From contig CAYOAC010000014.1 in NCBI GenBank assembly GCA_964401885.1, forward strand, positions 1-15,258: a stretch of 15,258 nucleotides of DNA, given 5' to 3'. The notes under the pieces are model-generated. The model did no database searches. It was given only the letters and a program-made list of their open reading frames with translations, and had not been told where the DNA came from. This stretch comes from JAULZV01 sp964401885 (GTDB taxonomy: Bacteria; Patescibacteriota; Minisyncoccia; Phycocordibacterales; JAACPR01). Made by a program: the position numbers and the translations under genes. Below, one piece after another: positions 4,907-12,394 of the stretch. Position 1 is the first letter of the stretch, and each line of letters starts with the position of its first letter.

Positions 4907-4940
4907 AATTCGAACCTTCGCAGGGTTCGAATTTTTTATT
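4907..4940 (+). terminator. Terminator of the 84-residue protein gene
   Basis: A 10-bp stem, AATTCGAACC (4907-4916) with GGTTCGAATT (4924-4933), then TTTTTATTT. Confidence 0.9.
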
Positions 4941-4953
4941 TATAAAAATCCCA

Positions 4954-4962
4954 TGATATCAT
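4954..4962 (+). promoter_or_regulatory. Extended -10 promoter giving a leaderless mRNA
   Basis: TGATATCAT is an extended -10 (TGn plus TATCAT). Counting seven bases from its end gives 4969, exactly the A of the ATG of the membrane protein. Confidence 0.5.
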
Positions 4963-4968
4963 TATTTT

Positions 4969-6738
4969 ATGATTGAAATTATATTTGGATTTATTTTGTT
5001 TTTCCTGCCATTCATATTAATTTTTTGTTTTAAAGATAAAATACTGGGCTTTGTGTCTTTGACAACAGGGAGTCTTGTTTTCCACACTGTGGTTGCTTTT
5101 ATTACACAGTATTTTAATTTATTTACGTATAAAAATATTGTCTTTATAAATATTATTTTGTGTGTTGTTGTTATTTTTGTTTTTTGGAAAGAAAAAAAGT
5201 ATTTTTTCAAATTAGATCAAAGAAAAAATATTAAAACAATCTTACTTTCTTTGTTTGCTATATTTATTATATCTTTCGAATTGCTTTCTGTTCATTTTTT
5301 GTATTCTGGTATTGTGACCACATCAAATGGGCTAACTTTAGAAGAAAAATCTTATTTGCCTTTTCCATATTTTTCTGATGAATGGGTGAGTGTTGCCTTT
5401 ATAAATTATTCTATAGAAAATCAGACCATTTCTTTTACTAATCCTTTTAATAATAAGTCATACCTAAATGTCACTGTTCTGTTTTTTTCTTTATTGTCTG
5501 TGATAACTTTAATCTTTCATGTGCCTGTTCTTTATTTTTATTCCGTAATGTCTTTATTTTTTGGTCTTTTGATTTGTTTTCTAATTTATTTATATTTAAG
5601 ATCAGAAAAAATATCTGTTTATAGTTCTATTTTTGCAGCTTTGGCTACTGCACTAATTCTAAATAGTTCTAATTTGCCAGGAATTTGGAATTTAATTCCC
5701 TATATTGGTTCTTTCACTTTTTTTCTATTAAGTCTTATCGCATACAATCTCAAAAGGAAAGATTTATTTTTTATTGCTCAATTTTTCTCTTTAATTTTGT
5801 ACTTACCAATGGTGATTTTTGTTGTTCCGGCCATTATCGGTTCTCTAAATGTTTCTTTTTTGAAAAATAATATTAAAAAAGTAACAATATTTTTTGCGGG
5901 TATTTTAATAATTGGGGTAATATCTTATTTATTAGCTTCATTTAAAATAGAAAAAATAAATATTTTCCAATTAGCTAGAGACTTTTTTATGAGAGATAAT
6001 TTGGTTGATGGTATTTATTCTTTTCCTTTGTGGAAGATTGTTCCAATTTTCGTTTTACCTTTTTCTTTATTTGGTATTATCTCTTTCTATCTTAAAAAAA
6101 GATATACAATGCTTAATCCATTATTTGTCGGTTTAATATTTTGGGTAATTTATTGTTTTACCGAAAATGTTTTTATTATCGATTATCCTAGGGTTGTATC
6201 AATTACTTCATTTTTCATTATTGTGTGTTCGGGTTTTGGTTTTGAGTTTTTTATAAATAAATTATCCAATACTTATTATCATAAATATATTCAGATTATT
6301 AAAATACTATTTTTAATACTCTTTGCCATTTCAGCAATTAAATATACTTCTAATAATTGGATGGATTTAATTCTCAATAATAAAGATAAACCGGTTGTTT
6401 TCCCTTCACCCCCTGTTACAAGATATTTAATTGAAGAAGATTTGAAATTATTTTCAGGTATTAAGAATAAAGTATTTATTTCAGATTCGTGGAAAGGATT
6501 AGTGATTGGAGCTGCAACTGGGAACTTACCATTACACACAAAGGCTTCCACTATATCTAATAATGCTTTTAAATACTCAGATTTTATGGAAGGTGATTGT
6601 GTTTATAAAAATAATGTTTCTTCAAAATATAAAATAGAATATGTTTTTTCTTCAAAAATTAATTGTGAAGGTTTTAGAGAAATAGGTTCGACATCAGAAG
6701 GTTTTTATTTGTATGAAATTGTTCCAAATAATATTTGA
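4969..6738 (+). CDS. Multi-spanning membrane protein, GT-C glycosyltransferase-like
   Basis: 589 residues with about 13-14 hydrophobic helices, the first at residues 3-22. After the fourth helix comes a loop with an acidic pair, SDEW at about 136-139 (Asp137, Glu138), in the place where GT-C enzymes of the PMT/ArnT/STT3 kind keep the catalytic acidic residue of the first outer loop. The last helix ends near residue 460 and is followed by a soluble domain of about 125 residues with a KYKIEYVFSS segment and an ending GFYLYEIV, common in envelope glycosyltransferases that use lipid-linked sugars. If so, it transfers a sugar to a lipid, glycan or protein at the outer face of the membrane. The fold call rests on topology and the DE pair only; a plain transporter or polymerase is possible. 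Very AT-rich and nearly all AGA/AGG for Arg. Stands alone, with no other sugar gene in the window. Confidence 0.6.
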   Translation: MIEIIFGFILFFLPFILIFCFKDKILGFVSLTTGSLVFHTVVAFITQYFNLFTYKNIVFINIILCVVVIFVFWKEKKYFFKLDQRKNIKTILLSLFAIFIISFELLSVHFLYSGIVTTSNGLTLEEKSYLPFPYFSDEWVSVAFINYSIENQTISFTNPFNNKSYLNVTVLFFSLLSVITLIFHVPVLYFYSVMSLFFGLLICFLIYLYLRSEKISVYSSIFAALATALILNSSNLPGIWNLIPYIGSFTFFLLSLIAYNLKRKDLFFIAQFFSLILYLPMVIFVVPAIIGSLNVSFLKNNIKKVTIFFAGILIIGVISYLLASFKIEKINIFQLARDFFMRDNLVDGIYSFPLWKIVPIFVLPFSLFGIISFYLKKRYTMLNPLFVGLIFWVIYCFTENVFIIDYPRVVSITSFFIIVCSGFGFEFFINKLSNTYYHKYIQIIKILFLILFAISAIKYTSNNWMDLILNNKDKPVVFPSPPVTRYLIEEDLKLFSGIKNKVFISDSWKGLVIGAATGNLPLHTKASTISNNAFKYSDFMEGDCVYKNNVSSKYKIEYVFSSKINCEGFREIGSTSEGFYLYEIVPNNI

Positions 6739-6770
6739 TAAAATTATTTCTGCCTGTTTTTATTTTTGTT

Positions 6771-6779
6771 TGATATAAT
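6771..6779 (+). promoter_or_regulatory. Extended -10 promoter of the VirB4/TraG-like ATPase gene
   Basis: Perfect extended -10 TGATATAAT. The expected start of transcription is 6786 plus or minus a base or two, so the ATG at 6788 sits at or next to the 5' end. Confidence 0.6.
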
Positions 6780-6787
6780 GTTTTCAT

Positions 6788-9538
6788 ATGGAAACAAAAT
6801 CACAGTTTGAATCTCCACACTTACAAAATCAAATTACAAATCTTGAACAAGAGCTGGCTTTTTTAAAGTCTCAAATTAATGAGAAGCAAAAAGAAAACCC
6901 GGACATTCCGATTGAACAGCATACAAAGGAAGTTATTTCTCTGGTATCTGAAAAAAAGAATGAGGTTTATAAAGACGAATTTTTGCATACTCCGGAACAA
7001 ACAGAAGCTATTGTTTTAAGTCTTAAACCAGAGAAACATGATGAAGCTATCGCTGGTTTAGTAGAAATTATTCAAAAACATGGAGTTATAAATGCCATTG
7101 AAGTTGTTTCTAGATTACAAGATGCTCATATTAATGACGATTTTCATAGGTTTATTATCCAATATGTGAAAGAAGGGTATCCAACTTATTCTAAAGATAC
7201 AGAAGAAACACTAAGGTCTATCAAAAGATCTTTGTATGAAATTTTGATTCCAAAAAAAGAACAAACTCAAGAAAATGCAAAAGAACACATTCACCAAATG
7301 TACGCTTTTTTGTCAGGTATAAGATCTTTGGCGGATTATTCTGATGAGTATCTTTCTATAGAAATTGCAAACTCTGTTGGTGAAAAGCATTTTGCTGTTT
7401 ATATATCAGTATATGAAAAGGCTAAGGAAATTTTTGAAAAACAGTTATTGTCTATTTTTCCGTCGAGTAAATTAATTGAACAAAAAGATGATTTCAATGT
7501 ATTTGTCCCTTTGGGATATCATTGTATATCTTCAGCAGAGTTGAAAGAGATTGCGGCTAAACCTTTAAAGACGGTGGATGAGTTCAATGTTGACCCTTTA
7601 GATTCTCTTTTGGGTGTTTTTACAAAATTAGAACAAATGGATGAGGCTGCTTGTGTACAGTTTTTAATAAAACCAGGTAAAGGTTTTTATACAAAAAATT
7701 ATTCAAAAGCACTTCCAAAGGTAGAAAAAGGTGAAAAGCCTGATGAGCTTTATATAAAAGATAAATTATCCGATAAATTTATTTATGGTACAAATAAATT
7801 TTTTAAGACCCTTATTGAAACGGCAGCTTCGATACAAAATAAAGATGATTCTAAATCACATGAAGAAAAAAAGATTGATCAATTCATGATCGAAGGTTTG
7901 CGTCAAAAAATAAAACACGAAATTTATTCTGTAAATATAAGAATAGTTTCTTCTGGTAATTCTGAATCAAGAGCAAAATCAATTGTTTCAGAAATAAAAT
8001 CTTCTTTTGATCAATTTTCTAATCCGACAGGTAATAGAATTACCTGGCATGAACATGATAAAGATATAAAAAAATATATAAAGAAATTTATTTATAGGCA
8101 ATTCGATCTTGATTATGAGTTGCCATTAAATCTTTCAGAAATTTCAACTATTATTCATTTTCCTAATGAACACAAAGATTCAACCGCTCAATTAAGAAGA
8201 CTTGGTATGACTTCAGCCCCAGCACCTTATGAATTAGAACAAAATAAAGGTGTTCTACTTGGTTATAATGAACATGCTGCAACAAAAATGTCTGTTATTA
8301 TGCAGCCCGTTGATCGATTGAGACATATGTATGTAATTGGGCAAACAGGTACCGGTAAATCTACTTTATTAAAAGATCAAATAAAACAAGATATAAAAAA
8401 CGGAGAAGGAGTTTGTATGATTGATCCTCATGGTTCTGATATTCAAGAAGTACTTGCAAGTATACCAACCGAGAGACTCGAAGACGTTATTTATTTTGAC
8501 CCAAGTTATACGGCGAGACCTATGGGTCTAAATATGCTTGAGTACGATGTTCGTTTCCCTGAACAAAAAACCTTTGTGGTTAATGAAATGATGTCTATTT
8601 TTAATAAATTGTTTGATATGAAAACCGCTGGTGGTCCGATGTTCGAACAATATTTTAGAAATGCAACAATGCTTGTAATTGATGACCCTGAAACAGGAAA
8701 TACTTTGCTCGACGTTTCAAGGGTTCTTTCTGATCAAACATTTAGAAATATGAAATTATCAAGATGTAAAAATCCTGCTGTAGTTCAATTTTGGACAGAG
8801 ATTGCTGGTAAGGCTGGTGGAGAGGCATCTCTTGCTAATATTGTTCCATATATTACAAGTAAGTTCGATGTATTTTTATCAAATGATATTATGCGTCCAG
8901 TTATCGCTCAAAAAGAATCCAGTTTTGATTTTAGAAAAATCATGGATGAAAAAAAGATTTTACTTGTTAATTTGTCTAAAGGTAGATTGGGAGACATAAA
9001 TGCTAATCTTATTGGTCTTATTATTGTTGGAAAGATTTTGATGGCCGCTCTTTCTCGAGTTGATTCTCTTGGAAAAGATTTTCCTCCTTTTTACCTTTAT
9101 ATTGATGAATTCCAAAACATCACAACAGATTCAATTTCTGCAATTTTGTCTGAAGCCCGAAAATACAAATTGAGTTTATGTGTAGCCCACCAATTCATTG
9201 CTCAACTTCAAGATAATATTAGAGATGCAGTTTTTGGAAACGTTGGAAGTCTTGCTGTCTTTCGGGTTGGAGCAGAAGACGCAAAGTTTTTGGAAACACA
9301 ATTTGCACCTAGATTTTTGCAAAAAGACATTATGAATATAGAAAACTTTAATTTTTATATAAAAATGCTTAATAATGGTGTCCCTGTAGAACCTTTCAAT
9401 GTCCGATTAGTTCCACTGGTAAAGCAAGACATGAGCAGGATTGAAGACATAAAAATGCTTTCTTATTTGAAATTTGGTAAAGATAGGGCTGAAATAGAGG
9501 CTGAAATCATGGAAAGTATGAGAAAAAAGGAGGTTTAG
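6788..9538 (+). CDS. VirB4/TraG-like P-loop ATPase (DUF87 / type IV secretion coupling type), orphan
   Basis: 916 residues. The start is predicted coiled coil (about 6-45, Gln/Glu/Leu-rich). The middle (about 60-480) is a mixed alpha/beta region with a SGIRSLADYSDEYLSIEIA-like part reminiscent of VirB4/TraC N-terminal domains. The motor domain follows: Walker A GQTGTGKST at residues 518-526, a DPHG motif soon after (CMIDPHGSD), Walker B LYIDEFQN with the acidic pair at 773-774, and a sensor-like AHQFIAQL. Such enzymes pump DNA or protein through the membrane, or act on DNA in the cytoplasm. No membrane helix is seen, so it must be recruited to the membrane if it works there. No other type IV secretion gene is near; it stands alone with its own promoter and terminator. 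Type IV-like ATPases near type IV pilus or DNA-uptake genes are common in this lineage, but its partner is not visible here. Confidence 0.85.
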   Translation: METKSQFESPHLQNQITNLEQELAFLKSQINEKQKENPDIPIEQHTKEVISLVSEKKNEVYKDEFLHTPEQTEAIVLSLKPEKHDEAIAGLVEIIQKHGVINAIEVVSRLQDAHINDDFHRFIIQYVKEGYPTYSKDTEETLRSIKRSLYEILIPKKEQTQENAKEHIHQMYAFLSGIRSLADYSDEYLSIEIANSVGEKHFAVYISVYEKAKEIFEKQLLSIFPSSKLIEQKDDFNVFVPLGYHCISSAELKEIAAKPLKTVDEFNVDPLDSLLGVFTKLEQMDEAACVQFLIKPGKGFYTKNYSKALPKVEKGEKPDELYIKDKLSDKFIYGTNKFFKTLIETAASIQNKDDSKSHEEKKIDQFMIEGLRQKIKHEIYSVNIRIVSSGNSESRAKSIVSEIKSSFDQFSNPTGNRITWHEHDKDIKKYIKKFIYRQFDLDYELPLNLSEISTIIHFPNEHKDSTAQLRRLGMTSAPAPYELEQNKGVLLGYNEHAATKMSVIMQPVDRLRHMYVIGQTGTGKSTLLKDQIKQDIKNGEGVCMIDPHGSDIQEVLASIPTERLEDVIYFDPSYTARPMGLNMLEYDVRFPEQKTFVVNEMMSIFNKLFDMKTAGGPMFEQYFRNATMLVIDDPETGNTLLDVSRVLSDQTFRNMKLSRCKNPAVVQFWTEIAGKAGGEASLANIVPYITSKFDVFLSNDIMRPVIAQKESSFDFRKIMDEKKILLVNLSKGRLGDINANLIGLIIVGKILMAALSRVDSLGKDFPPFYLYIDEFQNITTDSISAILSEARKYKLSLCVAHQFIAQLQDNIRDAVFGNVGSLAVFRVGAEDAKFLETQFAPRFLQKDIMNIENFNFYIKMLNNGVPVEPFNVRLVPLVKQDMSRIEDIKMLSYLKFGKDRAEIEAEIMESMRKKEV

Positions 9539-9564
9539 AGCTTATGTTTAAAGAGGATATAAAG

Positions 9565-9597
9565 TGAGGGGCGGCCGTAGGCCGCCCCTCATTTTAT
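9565..9597 (+). terminator. Terminator of the ATPase gene
   Basis: A perfect 12-bp GC-rich stem, TGAGGGGCGGCC (9565-9576) with GGCCGCCCCTCA (9580-9591), a GTA loop, then TTTTATT. Confidence 0.9.
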
Positions 9598-9719
9598 TAC
9601 GTTTTCTCTTGCCAAAAAACAATATCAGTGATACTATTATTATCGTAAGTATCGAAAACTATTGTGTCTTTGAAGTAACTGTCGCGTGATAGTTGAACGT
9701 AGAGAACTGTGTGTGTCAT
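9597..9719 (-). CDS. Possible 40-residue protein on the minus strand, upstream of the RRM gene
   Basis: The roughly 155 bases between the ATPase terminator and the RRM gene contain one minus-strand frame, ATG at 9719 down to TAA at 9597. The peptide is polar and aromatic, looks like beta strands (VLYVQLSRDSYF, TIVFDTYDN, ITDIVFWQ), and is not of the repetitive kind found in random AT-rich frames. It ends right beside the GC-rich hairpin 9565-9591, which could also stop minus-strand transcription, although the T tract on that side is poor. No clear promoter is visible, so the stretch may instead be the leader and promoter region of the RRM gene (a TACACT -10 at 9723-9728 would give that gene a 17-base leader). 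Unrecognised and uncertain. Confidence 0.25.
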   Translation of the reverse strand: MTHTVLYVQLSRDSYFKDTIVFDTYDNNSITDIVFWQEKT

Positions 9720-9751
9720 GCTTACACTATTAATGGTGTTAAAAACAACAA

Positions 9752-10066
9752 ATGGAAAATCAAAAGAGATTATTCGTAGGAGGAATTGCATATAAAACTT
9801 CCGAAGAAGCATTACAAGAAGCATTCGCACAAGCAGGAACAGTTGTTTCAGTTCGAATCATCAAAGAACGAGAAACAGGACGATCAAAAGGTTTTGGTTT
9901 CGTAGAAATGGAAACTGAAGAAGGAGCACAAGCTGCGATCGACATGTGGAACGGAAAAGAAATGGATGGACGAGAATTGATCGTAAACATCGCTCGAGCA
10001 GAAGAAAGACGACCATCAAATGGTGGAAGTTCTGACCGAGGAGAAAGACGAGAATGGAGAAGATAA
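9752..10066 (+). CDS. RRM-domain RNA-binding protein, glycine/arginine tail
   Basis: Single-stranded RNA-binding protein of 104 residues, of the one-RRM type known from cyanobacteria and many Patescibacteria. One RRM fills residues 5-83: RNP2 is LFVGGI (7-12) and RNP1 is KGFGFVEM (46-53), with the aromatic residues needed to stack on bases at Phe8, Phe48 and Phe50. The tail (about 84-104) is Arg/Glu/Gly/Ser-rich and ends in EWRR. Arg is coded mostly by CGA (8 of 13 or so) and the gene is less AT-rich than its neighbours, as expected of a highly expressed gene here. The ATG at 9752 follows an A-rich AACAACAA leader without Shine-Dalgarno. Likely role: RNA chaperone, cold or stress adaptation, or mRNA turnover. 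It is a single-gene unit. Confidence 0.95.
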   Translation: MENQKRLFVGGIAYKTSEEALQEAFAQAGTVVSVRIIKERETGRSKGFGFVEMETEEGAQAAIDMWNGKEMDGRELIVNIARAEERRPSNGGSSDRGERREWRR

Positions 10067-10078
10067 GATAATTCTTAC

Positions 10079-10130
10079 TTTCTAAAAACAAAAACCCTGA
10101 GTTTATGCTCAGGGTTTTTGTTTTTAGAAA
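10079..10130. terminator. Long symmetric terminator after the RRM gene
   Basis: A perfect 23-bp stem (10079-10101 with 10108-10130) with core AAAACCCTGAG/CTCAGGGTTTT and a TTTATG loop. Both arms have long A or T runs, so it works in either direction; the gene it serves is on the plus strand. Confidence 0.92.
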
Positions 10131-10148
10131 ACTTAAATAGAAACATAA

Positions 10149-10157
10149 TGTTACAAT
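10149..10157 (+). promoter_or_regulatory. Extended -10 promoter of the DUF2914 gene
   Basis: TGTTACAAT is an extended -10 (TGn plus TACAAT). The expected start is 10164, one base before the second of two adjacent ATGs (10162 and 10165). This suggests the second ATG opens a leaderless mRNA. Confidence 0.5.
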
Positions 10158-10161
10158 ATTT

Positions 10162-11196
10162 ATGATGACAAAAATATTTAATTTTTTCCAAAGAAATGGA
10201 AAACTTCTAACTCCAATTGCCTTATTGGGTGGTTTTTTATTAGATAATTTAACTTTAAGAAGATCTGATTTGTTGGCTGAAAATATTTTGTTAAGTATTT
10301 ATTTTGTTTTTATATTTAGTGGTTTATTAATTTGGCATAAAATAGATTCCAAACAAAAGAAAACTGTTAAGAATATTGAAGTCCAATCGATTGTTTTTCT
10401 AATAATACAATTTATATTTGGTGGGTTATTTAGTTCTTTGACAGTTTTTTATATTAAGAGTTCATCATTTATAGCTAGTTGGCCATTTTTAGTAATTCTT
10501 TTTGTGGGGATGATTTCTACAGAATATTTTAAAAAACATTTTACTCAATTTTTGGTTCAACTTGGTACTTTATATGTCTTATTGTTCACTTATTCAATAA
10601 TGATTATCCCTATATTTTTTAAACAGATAAGTCCTTTTGTTTTTATTATAAGCGGAGTTGTGTCTTTGATCATTATAACTTTGTATTTGGTTTTATTTAA
10701 AAAAGTTGTTTCAGATTTGTTTAAAAATAAAAGAAAATATCTAGTTGGTATAATTGGTGGAATTTTTATATTAATAAATACACTTTATTTTTTGAATGTC
10801 ATACCTCCTATACCTTTAATACTTAAAGAATCAGGGATATATCAAACTGTTAAAAAAGAATCGGGAAATTACCTGTTCAGTTATTTTAAAAGTAATTTTT
10901 CATTTATAAAAATGAAAAAAGAATACATCGTACCTAATGGTTCTCCGATATATTTTTATTCTTCTATTTATGCGCCAGTTAAATTTCAACAAAGGATTGT
11001 TCATGAATGGCAAAGGAAAAATTCAAAAGGTGATTGGGTTGTTATTTCAAAAATTGTTTTTCCAATTTATGGGGGTAAAGATTCAGGGTATCGCGGGTAC
11101 TCTATTAATGACAAAGCAACAAAAGGTGATTGGAGGGTTCTTGTTAAGACCGAAGCCGGTCAGGTTTTGGGGGTTGAAATATTTGGTATTAAATAA
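10162..11196 (+). CDS. Membrane protein with C-terminal DUF2914 domain
   Basis: 344 residues: about seven hydrophobic helices from residue 15 to about 212, then a soluble C-terminal domain. The last 75 residues match the DUF2914 pattern: a strand SPIYFYSSIYAPV, a His-Glu-Trp turn (IVHEWQRKN), then PIYGGKDSGYRGYS and KGDWRVLVKTEAGQVLG. The domain is a small beta sandwich, probably outside the membrane. Its function is unknown in the family; the aromatic and Gly-rich surface suggests binding of a glycan or another envelope part. Start: two ATGs in a row (10162 and 10165); the promoter geometry favours the second. Strong AT bias, AGA/AGG for Arg. It converges on rpmJ and shares a terminator with it. 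Domain call fairly sure; role open. Confidence 0.82.
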   Translation: MMTKIFNFFQRNGKLLTPIALLGGFLLDNLTLRRSDLLAENILLSIYFVFIFSGLLIWHKIDSKQKKTVKNIEVQSIVFLIIQFIFGGLFSSLTVFYIKSSSFIASWPFLVILFVGMISTEYFKKHFTQFLVQLGTLYVLLFTYSIMIIPIFFKQISPFVFIISGVVSLIIITLYLVLFKKVVSDLFKNKRKYLVGIIGGIFILINTLYFLNVIPPIPLILKESGIYQTVKKESGNYLFSYFKSNFSFIKMKKEYIVPNGSPIYFYSSIYAPVKFQQRIVHEWQRKNSKGDWVVISKIVFPIYGGKDSGYRGYSINDKATKGDWRVLVKTEAGQVLGVEIFGIK

Positions 11197-11202
11197 AGAC
11201 AC

Positions 11203-11287
11203 GGATAATAAAAAAAGCGGCCCTTGGCCGGCTTATTTTGATTCATCAAAATAGAAGTACCTTTGTGGTGCCGCTTTTTTATTATCC
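11203..11287. terminator. Shared two-way terminator between the DUF2914 gene and rpmJ
   Basis: Outer stem GGATAATAAAAAAAGCGGC (11203-11221) with 11270-11287, one bulged A. Inside are a GGCC/GGCC hairpin (11219-11229) and a perfect 8-bp hairpin, TATTTTGA/TCAAAATA (11234-11253). T runs occur on both strands, so it serves both converging genes. The rpmJ stop codon (11282-11284) lies inside the stem. Confidence 0.8.
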
Positions 11288-11398
11288 TTGTCTAGCTTTT
11301 CTTCTAGGGTCTTTTTTGTTAATTCTATACAGTTTACCTCTTCGTCTTACGATTTGATCTCCTGCCTTCTCTTTCTTTATTGATGATTTTACTTTCAT
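11282..11398 (-). CDS. rpmJ: Ribosomal protein L36, zinc-free form
   Basis: Small component of the large ribosomal subunit. Read from 11398 down to the TAA at 11282, the 38-residue product starts MKVKSSIKK and ends RRKARQG, matching L36 at both ends and in length (38 in E. coli). The four zinc-binding positions of the C+ form (Cys11, Cys14, Cys27, His33) are Lys, Asp, Asn and Arg here, so this is a C- form that folds without zinc. It is encoded alone on the minus strand, away from the usual place between infA or secY and rpsM. Upstream, a weak promoter (TTTACA and TACAAA, or TATAGA next to the ATG) can be drawn. Its 3' end shares the terminator hairpin with the converging DUF2914 gene. Confidence 0.93.
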   Translation of the reverse strand: MKVKSSIKKEKAGDQIVRRRGKLYRINKKDPRRKARQG

Positions 11399-11430
11399 GA
11401 TGTCTATATTTGTAGCATAAAAGAAGTAAA

Positions 11431-11460
11431 TTGTAAAATAAAAGACTTATGAGCTATAAT
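11431..11460 (+). promoter_or_regulatory. Promoter of the SIMPL-domain gene
   Basis: TTGTAA (11431-11436), an 18-base spacer and a perfect TATAAT (11455-11460). The start near 11467 gives a 46-base leader, longer than that of most genes here. It contains a three-codon frame ATG-ACT-GCT-TAA at 11469-11480. It is divergent from rpmJ. Confidence 0.6.
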
Positions 11461-11512
11461 TAAGGGTAATGACTGCTTAACTGGTCGTTTTATAAATAAT
11501 TATTAATTCACT

Positions 11513-12310
11513 ATGAATAAAAAATATATAGATTGTGCGGTAAAAACCGCAATTGGTGCCCTTGGTCTTTTGATATTGTTTCTTGCTTCAAAAACTATTA
11601 CTGAAATAATTTCGTGGGATAAAATTAATGATTTGTACCCAAACAAAACAATTATTATAAGCNNNNNNNNNNCAGAAGGTGAAGCTGTTGGTGTCGCAGA
11701 TATTGCCTCATTTTCTTTTACATTAGAAGAAGAAGACTCAACTAGTGAAGGTGCTCAAAAGAAAGCTACTGAAAAATATAATAAAGCCTTTGAATATCTT
11801 AAGACAAATGGAGTAGATGAAAAAGATATAAAAACACAAAATTATAATGTTTATCCAAAATATGAAAATGTTGCGTCATGTTATGCATTCGACTGTCCTG
11901 CTCCTAGCTCTAAAATTGTAGGCTATACTGTTGCTCATGAGACCAGAGTAAAAGTTAGAGATTCTGATAATGCAGGAAAATTTCTTGGTGACTTAACAAA
12001 ACTTCAAATTAATAATATTTCTGGAATCACATTCACTGTTGATGACGAAGATGTTTTGTATGCTCAAGCAAGAAGTAATGCTGTTGCAAAAGCCAAAATT
12101 AAAGCAAAAGATATCGAAAAAGAATTAGGAGTAAAACTTGGAAGTACAATTTCTTTTTATGAAGAACCACATCAAGATTATTCCGATTATGGAATGGGTG
12201 GTTATGAAGGTGTAGACAGTTTTATGATGAAAACAGACGTTTCCCCCGAGATCGCAAAAGGTCAAAATATATATAAAACTACTGTAAATATAACCTACGA
12301 ATTAAAATAA
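11513..12310 (+). CDS. SIMPL/DUF541-domain membrane-anchored protein (with assembly gap)
   Basis: 265 residues as numbered across the gap. An N-terminal anchor helix (about 9-30) is followed by a SIMPL (DUF541) domain: the opening strand NKTIIIS, the usual Gly-Glu turn (EGEAVGVADIASFSFTLE), a helix with repeated Ala/Lys (GAQKKATEKYNKAFEYLK), the NYNVYPKYE strand, TVAHETRVKVRD, the second half with RSNAVAKAKIKAKDIEKELG and the end strand TTVNITYELK. The domain lies outside the membrane; the family occurs in envelope proteins of unclear job, such as BP26/OMP28 of Brucella. Two Cys (CYAFDC) may form a disulfide. Ten undetermined bases at 11663-11672 hide four residues of the first strand, but the frame continues across them, so the gap length may be right. 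Confidence 0.88.
   Translation: MNKKYIDCAVKTAIGALGLLILFLASKTITEIISWDKINDLYPNKTIIISXXXXEGEAVGVADIASFSFTLEEEDSTSEGAQKKATEKYNKAFEYLKTNGVDEKDIKTQNYNVYPKYENVASCYAFDCPAPSSKIVGYTVAHETRVKVRDSDNAGKFLGDLTKLQINNISGITFTVDDEDVLYAQARSNAVAKAKIKAKDIEKELGVKLGSTISFYEEPHQDYSDYGMGGYEGVDSFMMKTDVSPEIAKGQNIYKTTVNITYELK
11663..11672. other. Assembly gap of 10 N inside the SIMPL gene
   Basis: Ten undetermined bases. The reading frame on both sides agrees with the SIMPL domain when the gap is taken as 10 bases long, so the true length is 10 or differs by a multiple of three. Confidence 0.98.
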
Positions 12311-12325
12311 TCTATCTGATTGTTT

Positions 12326-12361
12326 AAAAAACGCAGCGCCGAAGGCGCTGCGTTTTTTCTT
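12326..12361. terminator. Terminator after the SIMPL gene
   Basis: A perfect 15-bp stem, AAAAAACGCAGCGCC (12326-12340) with GGCGCTGCGTTTTTT (12344-12358), and a GAA loop. Confidence 0.92.
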
Positions 12362-12394
12362 TACAATAACACACTAATCACATAAACTAACCAA

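Noticed and set aside
6291..6551. Minus-strand frame inside the GT-C-like gene
   Set aside because: Lies inside a long, protein-like frame; chance frame in AT-rich DNA.
9526..9567. A seven-codon frame (MFKEDIK) after an AAGGAGG at the ATPase end
   Set aside because: The motif is part of the last codons of the ATPase, spacing to the ATG is long, and its stop runs into the terminator stem; most likely chance.
9760..10091. Two minus-strand frames opposite the RRM gene
   Set aside because: Shadows of a clear RRM gene, kept open by its codon bias.
10937..11254. Plus-strand frame overlapping the end of the DUF2914 gene
   Set aside because: Out of frame with the conserved domain and runs through the terminator.
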